Under the pieces are notes generated by a model. It made no database searches. It was not told the origin of the DNA and saw nothing but the letters and a program-made list of their open reading frames with translations. The translations under genes and the position numbers were made by a program. DNA of 64,000 nucleotides from Planctomycetota bacterium (GTDB taxonomy: Bacteria; Planctomycetota; UBA1135; GCA-002686595), in NCBI GenBank assembly GCA_947484275.1, contig CANKOY010000004.1:36204-100203 (forward strand). Direction: 5' to 3'. Every line of letters starts with the position of its first letter. Positions within the stretch are counted from its first letter, which is position 1. Below, piece after piece: positions 44,627 to 55,736 of this stretch.

Positions 44627-45811
44627 CTAGAAACGTCTCCCCAGGGCGGAGATCCCCGGCAGGACCTTGCCCTCGAGCAGCTCCAAGGAGGCACCGCCGC
44701 CGGTGGAGATGTGCTTGATGCGCTCGGCCAGGCCGAGCAACTCGACCGCAGCCACGGAGTCGCCGCCGCCGACCACTGTGTAGCCGGGGCAGTCCGCCAC
44801 GGCACGACCCACGGCCTCCGTGCCCCCGCGGAAGGAGGGCATCTCGAACACCCCCATGGGTCCGTTCCAGACCAGGGTCTTCGCGGTCCTGATGCGCTGG
44901 GTGTATAGGCCTCGAGTGCGCGGACCGATGTCCAGGGCCATCCAACCGTCGGGGATGTCGCCGCTGACCGTTTTCGAAGCTGCGTCGGCGGAGAATTTCT
45001 CGGCGATCACATGGTCGTCCGGCAGACAGATTTCAACTTTGCGTGCCGCGGCCTTGGCCAACGCAGCGCGAACCGTTTCCAGGTGCGCGTCGTCGCACAA
45101 CGACTTGCCAATCTGCCGACCCTGGGCCTTGAGGAAGGTGTAGGCCATGCCGCCGCCGATCAGCAGGCAGTCGACCTTGTCCAGCAGACTGTCGATCACC
45201 GCGAGTTTGTCAGAAATTTTCGCACCGCCGAGGATGGCGATCAGCGGTCGCTCGGGGTTCGTCAACACGCGTTGGAATGCTTCGATCTCAGCCTCGAGCA
45301 AGCGCCCCGGGGCCGAGGGCAGCAGGCGTGCGACACCGCTGACCGAGGACTCGTCGCGATGCGATGTGCCGAAGGCGTCGTTGACGAACACATCGCCCAA
45401 CTTGGCGTAGCTCGCGGCCAGGCCGACGTCACCTTTGGTTTCGCCGGAGTTGAAGCGCACATTCTCAAGCAACAGGATCGGGCCCTGCTTTGCTTTGCAT
45501 TGGGCTTCCACTTCGGGGCCGATCGATGCGCCAAGTTTTTTGACCGGGGCGCCGAGCAACTGCGAGAGACGCGTCGCGACCCCGTCCAGGCGCAGCTTTT
45601 CATCCACGCCCTTCGGCCGACCCAGGTGCGACATCAGAATAGGTCGTCCGCCGCGGCCGAGGATTTCCCGGATCGTCGGCAATGCCGCGCGGATGCGCGT
45701 GTCGTCGGTGATCGCGCCGGAATCGTCCTGAGGCACGTTGAAATCCACGCGCACGAGGACGCGCTGATTCTCAATGGCCAATCCGTCGAGCCCGTGCTTC
45801 GCAGTGGCCAT
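44627..45811 (-). CDS. pgk: Phosphoglycerate kinase
   Basis: A 394-residue two-domain glycolytic kinase. N-terminal substrate-binding pattern [14 protein letters not shown] and the [11 protein letters not shown] loop; [23 protein letters not shown] for the central hinge; the C-terminal [13 protein letters not shown] and [20 protein letters not shown] nucleotide motif. ATG 45809-45811. It lies five bases downstream of gap, so gap and pgk are one transcript, the normal glycolytic arrangement. Confidence 0.95.
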   Translation of the reverse strand: MATAKHGLDGLAIENQRVLVRVDFNVPQDDSGAITDDTRIRAALPTIREILGRGGRPILMSHLGRPKGVDEKLRLDGVATRLSQLLGAPVKKLGASIGPEVEAQCKAKQGPILLLENVRFNSGETKGDVGLAASYAKLGDVFVNDAFGTSHRDESSVSGVARLLPSAPGRLLEAEIEAFQRVLTNPERPLIAILGGAKISDKLAVIDSLLDKVDCLLIGGGMAYTFLKAQGRQIGKSLCDDAHLETVRAALAKAAARKVEICLPDDHVIAEKFSADAASKTVSGDIPDGWMALDIGPRTRGLYTQRIRTAKTLVWNGPMGVFEMPSFRGGTEAVGRAVADCPGYTVVGGGDSVAAVELLGLAERIKHISTGGGASLELLEGKVLPGISALGRRF

Positions 45812-45816
45812 GGGGA

Positions 45817-46833
45817 TTACTTCCCCTGAATCTGCTTGCCAAGCAATTCCGCCAGATCAGCGACGCGGCAGGAGTAGCCCCATTCGTTGTCGTACCAAGC
45901 GACGACTTTGACCATGCGCTTTTCCATCACCATGGTCGAGAGCGAGTCGAGGATGCTCGAGTGCGGGTTGCGCACGATGTCGCTCGAGACCAACGGATCC
46001 GTCGAATACTCGAGGATGCCCTTCAGCGACTTCCCGGCCGCGTCGGCGAAGGCCCGGTTGACCTCTTCGATGGTGACGTCCTTTGAAACGCGCGCCACCA
46101 GATCCACAACGGAACCGTCCGGCACCGGCACGCGGAAGGAGAAGCCATCGAGCTTGCCCTTGAGCGCGGGGAGGATCTTGCCCACGGCGCGCGCGGCGCC
46201 AGTGGTCGTCGGAATAATATTGAGGGCTGCGGCTCGCGCACGGCGCAGATCCTTGTGCGGCAGGTCGAGCACGTTCTGGTCGTTGGTGTAGGCGTGCACG
46301 GTGGTCATCAGACCGTGTTCGATGCCGAAATTTTCGTGCAGCACCTTGGCCACGGGCGCGAGACAGTTCGTGGTGCACGAAGCGTTCGAGACGATGCGAT
46401 CGCTGGCCTTGAGGATCGAGTCGTTGACCCCAAGGACGAGCATGGCGTCGATCTCGTCCTTCGGCGGCACGGTCAGGATCACGCGCTTGGCCCCCGCGTC
46501 GATGTGCTTCTGGCAATCCGCCCGCGCGGTGAAAATGCCGGTGGATTCGATCGCCACGTCAACCTTGTTGGCGCCGTGGGCCAGCTTGGCCGGATCGCGC
46601 TCGGCGCTGACGGTGATCTTCTTGCCATCGACCACGATGAAGTCCGCTCCCGCCTCGACCTTGCCTGAGAAGGGCCCGTGGACCGAGTCGTACTTCAATA
46701 GGTGGGCCAGGGTCGCGGTGCTCGTGATGTCGTTGAGGGCGACGATCTCAAGCCCCGGGTGGCGCTGGTGGATGACCCGGAATACGTTGCGGCCGATGCG
46801 GCCGAACCCGTTGATGGCGATGCGAAGCGTCAT
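45817..46833 (-). CDS. gap: Glyceraldehyde-3-phosphate dehydrogenase, type I
   Basis: A 338-residue enzyme oxidising glyceraldehyde-3-phosphate. NAD-binding INGFGRIGRNVFR begins at residue 7; the active site is SNASCTTNCLAP with Cys153; TVHAYTNDQNVLD and WYDNEWGYSCR complete the fold. ND at 34-35 fits NAD rather than NADP use. ATG 46831-46833, 261 bases from the divergent tilS start; the promoter for the glycolytic run is expected in that gap. It probably starts the gap-pgk-rpe-accD-TlpA transcript. Confidence 0.95.
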   Translation of the reverse strand: MTLRIAINGFGRIGRNVFRVIHQRHPGLEIVALNDITSTATLAHLLKYDSVHGPFSGKVEAGADFIVVDGKKITVSAERDPAKLAHGANKVDVAIESTGIFTARADCQKHIDAGAKRVILTVPPKDEIDAMLVLGVNDSILKASDRIVSNASCTTNCLAPVAKVLHENFGIEHGLMTTVHAYTNDQNVLDLPHKDLRRARAAALNIIPTTTGAARAVGKILPALKGKLDGFSFRVPVPDGSVVDLVARVSKDVTIEEVNRAFADAAGKSLKGILEYSTDPLVSSDIVRNPHSSILDSLSTMVMEKRMVKVVAWYDNEWGYSCRVADLAELLGKQIQGK

Positions 46834-47094
46834 GGGATTTTTGGGGTGGCGGGGGGCGACCTGCGCCCCGAAAACTGGGGCTGTTTCCAGGGAGCCTGGG
46901 GACGTAAAGCCAGCGCGGGACTAGGGCAGCGCGCGGCCGAGCAAATTCTCGAAAAGGTGGGGAAAGAGGGTAGCCCTCCGTGCCGATCCGATCAACGCGC
47001 CACCCACGTAGGATGGCCCCCCCCATCGGCCGCACTGGAATCCAGCGGCGGCCAGCTCCGGAGGCGACGTCTCCGGCCCAGCGAGCTCTCCAAC

Positions 47095-48657
47095 ATGCCT
47101 GACAACAGCCTGTTTGCCGACGCCCTCCCGCGGCAGTGCGGTGGGACCCACCCACAGCAATCTGACCGGGTTCGCGCCCTCTGGAGTGAACGCTGGGCGC
47201 CCCTGGCCCGGGCCACTGGCATTCGCGATGGCGAGCCTCTGATCATCGCCCTGTCCGGCGGCTCAGACAGCGTTCTCTTGCTGCAGCTCGCGCGACAGGC
47301 GGATCCGGCCCATCCTCTGCGCGCGGTGCACGTTGACCACGGCCTGCGGGCCGAGGAAAGCAGCGGCGATGCTCAGTTTTGCGCCGAGCTCTGCCACAGA
47401 CTAGGCGTGGAATTCCGCCTGCGGAAGCTGGACCTCGATGGCCGAAAGTCCGGGTTGGAAGCGCGGGCACGCGCCCTGCGCTATCGCGCGCTGCTGGAGG
47501 AGGCCGCGGATTTCGGCGACGCGACGATCGTCACCGCGCACCACGCGGACGACGCGCTGGAGACATTGCTGCTGCGCTGGACCCGCGGCACTCGCACCGG
47601 GGGACTGGCCGGACTGGCCCCACGGCGCAGCTTCGGCATGGCGCCGCGGGTCAGTGTGGCCCGACCGCTTGTCCGCCTGCGCAAGGCCCAACTTGGCGCG
47701 TGGCTGGCCGAGTCGCAGCTCGACCATCGCGACGACAGCTCGAACGCGGACCTTGACTTCGCCCGCAATCGCCTGCGCCGACAACTCCTGCCCCAGGTCG
47801 AGGCCGTCGCTGGGACAGAGGGCATCGAGAACTTGTTCGCCTTCGCGAATGCAGTCCAGGGATTGGAGAACGCGCTGGAGCAAGCGATCTCGCACTTGGC
47901 GTGGACCCCCATTCCCCACGCCCAGGCCCGAGGCACGCGGGTCCTTCGCCCCGGCGGACGCGTCGCGCGGGGCGATTTGATGCGCCTCTCCCCTGCCCTG
48001 CGCAAATGCGCGCTATCGCGCTTGCTGCTCGCGGGCACTATGGCAGCACCGGGTCGGGCACTGCTGGACACGATCGCCCGCGACCTGCGCGAGGGTCGCA
48101 GCACCCGGCGTGCATTGGGCGGCGGCTGGAGCTTGCATCTGCGCGCTGCCGAACTGGTTCTGGAACCCCCTGGTCCTGCGGAATCCGTGGACGCTGAAAC
48201 GGCGCAGGTCACAGGCTCAACGGAGCCCGCCCTGCCGTTCCCCGTGAATCTCGCGGGCGGCGCGCAGCGCGAATACCGCCTCTGCCTCCCGGGCCTCGTG
48301 CGCATGGCCGACGGCCGCCGACTATCGGCCCAAGTGCTGCGACCGCGTGCCCCGCGGGAAGTCCCTCGCGAAGAATGCGTCGTGGAACTCGACTTTTCCG
48401 CCGTGGCGGACCCGCGAGCCCTGCGCGTTCGCTTTCCGCGCCCGGGGGATCGCTTTCACGCTCTGGGGGCGCCCGGGTCGAAAAGCCTGACGCGTTTCCT
48501 TGCGGACCGCGGCATCCCGCGCAGCGATCGCCCGAACGTGCCGCTGGTGACCTGCGGTTCAGAGATCCTCTGGGTAGCCGGAGTGCGCCCGGCCGAGCGC
48601 CCGCGCGTGCGCGCAAACACCGTTTCGCGGCTCAGACTCGAGCTCGAGACCAGCTGA
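47095..48657 (+). CDS. tilS: tRNA(Ile)-lysidine synthase
   Basis: A 520-residue N-type ATP pyrophosphatase that places lysidine at the wobble base of tRNA-Ile(CAU). The PP-loop LSGGSDSVLLL is at residues 53-63; AVHVDHGLRAEESSGDAQF, TAHHADDALETLLLR and NSNADLDFARNRLR-like signatures follow. A longer C-terminal domain ends in SRAFLADRGIPRSDR-like text, as in TilS with a C-terminal substrate domain. ATG 47095; the open stretch upstream to 46702 overlaps gap on the other strand and is rejected. It starts a plus-strand run. Confidence 0.85.
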   Translation: MPDNSLFADALPRQCGGTHPQQSDRVRALWSERWAPLARATGIRDGEPLIIALSGGSDSVLLLQLARQADPAHPLRAVHVDHGLRAEESSGDAQFCAELCHRLGVEFRLRKLDLDGRKSGLEARARALRYRALLEEAADFGDATIVTAHHADDALETLLLRWTRGTRTGGLAGLAPRRSFGMAPRVSVARPLVRLRKAQLGAWLAESQLDHRDDSSNADLDFARNRLRRQLLPQVEAVAGTEGIENLFAFANAVQGLENALEQAISHLAWTPIPHAQARGTRVLRPGGRVARGDLMRLSPALRKCALSRLLLAGTMAAPGRALLDTIARDLREGRSTRRALGGGWSLHLRAAELVLEPPGPAESVDAETAQVTGSTEPALPFPVNLAGGAQREYRLCLPGLVRMADGRRLSAQVLRPRAPREVPREECVVELDFSAVADPRALRVRFPRPGDRFHALGAPGSKSLTRFLADRGIPRSDRPNVPLVTCGSEILWVAGVRPAERPRVRANTVSRLRLELETS

Positions 48658-48769
48658 GGGCTCGACATTCAGGGGAGCGCGACGCCGGAAGGCTCGGGAA
48701 CAGTGACTCCGCGGGTTCCTGCGGATAACCTCAGCGGCGCGCACCCGCACCCCACGAAGTTGTCCCTTG

Positions 48770-49491
48770 GTGTCATTCCCCGCTCCCCCGACCGGCCTGT
48801 GTGAGCGCTGGAACGCCCTGCGCGCGAGACTGGAACGCGCCGCCTCGCGCGCCGGCCGCCCGCCCCCGCGCCTTGTGGCCGTGACCAAATCGGTTGCCCC
48901 TGAAGTCGCCGCGGACTTGGCGCGACTGGGGCAAATCGACCTGGGTGAGAGCCGCGTGCAGTCCCTGGAAATTCGCCAGGCAGCTTTCGCGCGCGAGGGG
49001 CTCGACGTTCGTTGGCACTTGCTCGGACATTTGCAGCGCAACAAGGCTCGCCGGGCCGCAACCCTGTGCCACAGCGTCCACTCCCTGGACTCGCGCGACT
49101 TGCTCGACTCTCTCAGCCGTCACGTTCTGGAACTCAATGCTTCCCCAGAACTGTACGTGGAAGTGGACTACGTCGGAGGCGGCGCGCGCACCGGACTGAC
49201 GGAAGATCGCGTGCCGGAGTTCGTCGAAGCCATGGGCCGCGCGCCACACCTGAGACTCTGCGGACTAATGACGATTGCCCCCGTGCCGGAATTCGACGGC
49301 GACACGCGTCGAGCTCGCGCCGTGTTCGCGCGCCTGCGCGAATTGTCGCGCCGGCTTCCGGCAGAGGCCTTTTGCGATGGGAAGCCGCGGCTGTCCATGG
49401 GAATGAGCTCTGACTTCGAGATTGCGATCGAGGAAGGCAGCGACTGCGTGCGCATCGGCAGCGCGCTGTTCCACAGCGAGGAGTCGCGCCC

Positions 49492-49495
<4 letters not shown>
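48770..49495 (+). CDS. yggS: PLP homeostasis protein (YggS/PLPBP family)
   Basis: A 241-residue alanine-racemase-like barrel protein that binds pyridoxal phosphate and regulates its pool; no independent catalytic activity is known. Seen: RLVAVTKSVAPEVAADL with the PLP Lys in VTK, LGESRVQSLEIRQ, WHLLGHLQRNKAR, and the C-terminal SMGMSSDFEIAIEEGSDCVRIGSALF. GTG 48770 is preferred to the adjacent TTG 48767. The end overlaps the kinase start by four bases (GTGA). Confidence 0.88.
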
Positions 49496-52380
<2,885 letters not shown>

Positions 52381-52384
52381 TGCC

Positions 52385-52708
52385 GTGAATGCGCTGGCCA
52401 TGGACAAGCTGCTCCTGCGGGCTCTTTCCCCGTCCAGTTGTTCACTAGGGCTGCGCGCACAACCCGGCGCCCGGCACGCCGGCGTGACGGGACTTTGGAA
52501 TGGTCGTTTGAAGATCGCGGTGCGCGCCCCCGCCGACGACGGCCGCGCGAATCACGAGCTGATCGAATTGCTCGCGAACCTGCTGTGCGTGCCCAAGAAT
52601 TCTCTTTTGCTGATCAGCGGCGAGAAGCAACGCCTCAAACAAGTCTCCCTGCCGCTATCCGTAGAGGAAGCGCGCCAACGCTTGACCGCACACCTGGAGC
52701 AGCCGTGA
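52385..52708 (+). CDS. DUF167/YggU family protein
   Basis: A 107-residue small protein of unknown function. Family pattern: LRAQPGARHAGVTGLWNGRLKIAVRAPADDGRANHELIELLANLLCVPKNSLLLISGEKQRLKQVSL. GTG 52385 or ATG 52400 (MDKLLLRAL) both are possible; the latter fits the family better. It ends with a four-base overlap into the PNP-like gene. Confidence 0.85.
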   Translation: MNALAMDKLLLRALSPSSCSLGLRAQPGARHAGVTGLWNGRLKIAVRAPADDGRANHELIELLANLLCVPKNSLLLISGEKQRLKQVSLPLSVEEARQRLTAHLEQP

Positions 52709-53568
52709 CTCAGTCCAATTCCGCATCCCCTCTCGACACGGGCGTTTTCCAGGCCCAGGCGGCGCTCGAGACCAAGGGCGTCAGCGCCCCCACCGCGCTG
52801 GTGTTCGCCGCCACGGGCCTGGGCCTGCTGCCTGCGCGGCTCGAAGGCGGACGACGCATTCCCCTGGCCAACATCCCGGGCGTGCCCGACTGCTGGAAGG
52901 AGAGCGTGCTGCACTGGGGCACCTTCAACGGCTTGGCCGTGTGGATGATCTCCGACGAGCCCGCGGATCTCGCGCCGGGCGCGCCCCCCTGGGCCGAGGC
53001 GTTTCCGATTTGGCTCTCCGCAGCAGCGGGCGCATCGGCGTTGATCCACATTAGCGCCGGCCACGGGCTCGGCGGCGAGGGCGGCGCGGCCCTGGGCACG
53101 TTCGCGTTGCTATCCGATCACGTGAATCTCTCGGGGGCGAGCGTGCTCGTTTCCCTGGGTGAGAGCCGCCTTGGTCCGATTTTTCCCGATCAATCACAAG
53201 TTCACGACGTCCACCTGCGCCGAGCGGCAAGGGCTGCGGCGGCGCGCCTTGGAATCGTCGCGAAGGAGTGCGTCGCCGCGTGCACGCTGGGGCCTTCGAT
53301 CGATACGCCGGCGGAACGGCGCTGGTTCGAGAGCTGCGGAGCGCACGTGGCTGTGCAGCGCCTGGCGTCGCCGATCCTGGCTGCTGCCCACGCGGGCCTC
53401 GGTAGTTTGTGCGTGGTCGCGGTGACTGACGATGGCGAAGGCCCCATGGACATCGCGCGCGTGGCGGCGACCGCCGGTCGCATGGCGCCAGCGATCGACG
53501 ATTTCCTTTGGACTCTGGCCGCGGATGTGCAGCTCGAAGCCCATTCGCGCCTGGAGCAAGCTCCGTGA
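52705..53568 (+). CDS. Divergent purine-nucleoside-phosphorylase-like protein
   Basis: A 287-residue protein of the PNP/MTAP fold, recognisable by ALGTFALLSDHVNLSGASVLVSLGE, the TPAERRWFESCGAHVAVQ region and the C-terminal AGLGSLCVVAVTDD strand. Yet the usual RFHxYEG phosphate/sugar motif is absent (NGLAVWMISDEP in its place), the FETPAE Glu is a Asp and the base-contact Asn is Asp. Enzymatic activity is therefore uncertain. GTG 52705, overlapping yggU by four bases; its own TGA overlaps purN (GTGA). Its place between yggU and purN suggests a nucleotide-related role. Confidence 0.6.
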   Translation: MTQSNSASPLDTGVFQAQAALETKGVSAPTALVFAATGLGLLPARLEGGRRIPLANIPGVPDCWKESVLHWGTFNGLAVWMISDEPADLAPGAPPWAEAFPIWLSAAAGASALIHISAGHGLGGEGGAALGTFALLSDHVNLSGASVLVSLGESRLGPIFPDQSQVHDVHLRRAARAAAARLGIVAKECVAACTLGPSIDTPAERRWFESCGAHVAVQRLASPILAAAHAGLGSLCVVAVTDDGEGPMDIARVAATAGRMAPAIDDFLWTLAADVQLEAHSRLEQAP

Positions 53569-54194
53569 GCGAGGGCGTGAAACCGCGCATCGCCGTGTTG
53601 GTTTCCGGCGCTGGCCGGAGCCTCGAGAACCTCGCGGAGGTGATCGCGCGCGGAGAGCTGCGGGCGGAGCTCGCGCTGGTGCTTTCGAACAGCGCGGAAG
53701 CTCTAGCACTGGAGCGCGCCAGCCGCCTAGGAATCGAATCCGCTGTGGTCCCACACCGCGAGTTCCAAACGCCCCAGGCCTTCAGCGACGCCGTCTTCGC
53801 GCACTTGGATCGAAAGCGAGTCGACCTGGTCGTGCTGGCGGGTTTCTTGCGCCTGCTTGTGATCCCAAACGCCTGGATCGGCCGCGTGATCAACATCCAT
53901 CCGTCCTTGTTGCCCGCGTTCGGCGGCAAGGGATTTTTCGGCGCGCGCGTGCACCAGGCCGTGCTCGAGCGCGGTGTGCAGTTCACCGGCTGCACGGTGC
54001 ACTACGTCACGAACGAGTACGACGCAGGGCCGATTCTCTTGCAGCGCTGTATCGCCGTGGGCACGCGCGACGACGCGCACAGTTTGGCGGAGCGCGTATT
54101 CGCGGAAGAGAAGCTCGCGCTGCCGGAGGCGATCCGGCGACACCTCTCAAGCAACGCCTCAGTCCAGGCCGATCGCACCCACTCCAAGGGCTGA
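53565..54194 (+). CDS. purN: Phosphoribosylglycinamide formyltransferase
   Basis: A 209-residue enzyme adding the C8 formyl group to GAR in purine synthesis with 10-formyl-THF. Family features: VLVSGAGRSLENL (phosphate loop), VVLAGFLRLL, and the catalytic triad Asn110-His112-Asp153 in INIHPSLLPAF and DAGPIL. GTG 53565, start overlapping the upstream PNP-like stop by four bases. It is the last gene of the plus-strand run. Confidence 0.9.
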   Translation: MSEGVKPRIAVLVSGAGRSLENLAEVIARGELRAELALVLSNSAEALALERASRLGIESAVVPHREFQTPQAFSDAVFAHLDRKRVDLVVLAGFLRLLVIPNAWIGRVINIHPSLLPAFGGKGFFGARVHQAVLERGVQFTGCTVHYVTNEYDAGPILLQRCIAVGTRDDAHSLAERVFAEEKLALPEAIRRHLSSNASVQADRTHSKG

Positions 54195-54362
54195 CGCACA
54201 GATCGGCGCTTGCTCGCACAGCGGGTCCTGTGGCGAGCTCACGCTGGCCGCGCGAACAGGGTCACGATTGGATCATTCAAGAGCAGCAGGTTCGGCGGTG
54301 AACGCGTGAGGAACGCGGAGAAAGGGAGCTGCCGCGATTCCGCCCAACGCCGATGGCAGCAG

Positions 54363-55736
54363 CTAACGCCCCTTGGCGAGATTTGATCGCACGCGCAGGA
54401 GCTTGTGGTCGAGCCTTGCGCGACGCGTGCCCGCCAATGTGACTGAAGCCATGCTCTCACCTGAGCCGCATGCGAGCTGTGCACGATCGAGCTCACCCAA
54501 GCGGCAGGCGAGCACGCTGACTTCCGCCCACGCCTCCGCGGCAAGTCCGTCCCTGGCGGAGCTTGCCACCTGCTCGAAAAGCGCCAGAGCCTCCGGGAAG
54601 TGGCCCGTGCGCTGCAGGGCCCGTGCGCGGAAAGCGAGCGTGGGGCGAGCTCTGCTGTTCTCGTCAAGGGCGCGAGCGCTCCATTCGAGCACGCGCAGCC
54701 AGTCGCGCCGCGTGGCAAAAAGTACGGTCAGCGCCTCTGCGCGTATCTGCGCGAGATCCTTGCGCTCTGCCAGATCATCATCGAGCACCCGTGCGACGTG
54801 CGAGCACAGCCGCACGAGACTCAGGACGTCGATGCGGTTGTGCAGAAAGACGGCTTCGAGCGCGTGGGCGCGGCCGGCGAGGAAGTCAAACCACGCCGCG
54901 GGCGCGAAGGCACCGGGCAAGTCCTTTTCGCGTTCGACGCCGCACAACTCACGCTCCATAGTCGCCAATCTGCCGTCGACGAAGCGCTTGCCGTACAGGC
55001 GACGACACGGGTGATAGAGATCCAGGTGCGGGCGACCTGCAAAGGACGGCTCGACGCCGTGAAGCCGCATCTGATCCTCAAGGCGGTGGCGGTCGAAGGA
55101 CTTGCCGAAAAAGCTGACCAGGGCGCCGCGGCGGCGCACGCGGGCGGCGCAAGCTTCAAGCAGCGCGGGAGCTTCCGCGGGCGAGCGCAGAAACCCCTGC
55201 CACAGCTCGAACCCAGCGCCTTCGTAGGTCAAGAGCCCCACTTGAAACACCTGCGTTCCCGCTCCGCCGGACAGTCCGGTGGTTTCAATGTCGAGGAACG
55301 TCGCCTGGCGCGGATCGAACTCGCGCAGAGAGGCATCGCCGGTCAAGACCGAGAGTTGTGAGCCGTCCGCGGTAAGAACTTCGCCCAACGCAGCCGAACC
55401 GTGGACAAACTCCGCAGGAAAGCGCTCGATGCGCACGCCGAATTCGCCGCGCGCGTTGGATTCGGTCGCGAGGCCCTCCGGCATGCCGCGCGTCGTGCGC
55501 GGCGCATTCGGGCCAGTGCCTGCAGCCGGCGTAACAGGAGTTGGCGCGTGCGCAATCGAACCGCGCGACATGCGGCGCGTGTACCACTCGGGCAGCGCTG
55601 CTGGCGTCTCGGGTGCTGGCGCTGGCGGAACAAGAGCTTCCGGCGCAGGCGCCGCTTGCGCGGAAGTTTTGCGCGGGGAGGCCGTGCGCAGCGTGCGCGC
55701 CAAACGCGCTTCGAAGTCCTCGCGGGTCTCGCTCAC
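54363..55736 (-). CDS. mrfB: MrfB/YprB-like DEDD exonuclease
   Basis: A 457-residue protein. After a low-complexity Ala/Pro leader the RNase-H-like nuclease core begins with ATFLDIETTGLSGG (Asp149, Glu151), then SFFGKSFDRHRLEDQMRLHG and AVFLHNRIDVLSL, as in YprB exonucleases. C-terminal helices are TPR-like (LRTGHFPEALALFEQVASS). In Bacillus subtilis the MrfA helicase and MrfB exonuclease form a repair pair for mitomycin-C lesions. GTG 55734-55736 overlaps the helicase stop (GTGA). A longer frame to 55883 lies inside the helicase gene. Confidence 0.8.
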   Translation of the reverse strand: MSETREDFEARLARTLRTASPRKTSAQAAPAPEALVPPAPAPETPAALPEWYTRRMSRGSIAHAPTPVTPAAGTGPNAPRTTRGMPEGLATESNARGEFGVRIERFPAEFVHGSAALGEVLTADGSQLSVLTGDASLREFDPRQATFLDIETTGLSGGAGTQVFQVGLLTYEGAGFELWQGFLRSPAEAPALLEACAARVRRRGALVSFFGKSFDRHRLEDQMRLHGVEPSFAGRPHLDLYHPCRRLYGKRFVDGRLATMERELCGVEREKDLPGAFAPAAWFDFLAGRAHALEAVFLHNRIDVLSLVRLCSHVARVLDDDLAERKDLAQIRAEALTVLFATRRDWLRVLEWSARALDENSRARPTLAFRARALQRTGHFPEALALFEQVASSARDGLAAEAWAEVSVLACRLGELDRAQLACGSGESMASVTLAGTRRARLDHKLLRVRSNLAKGR

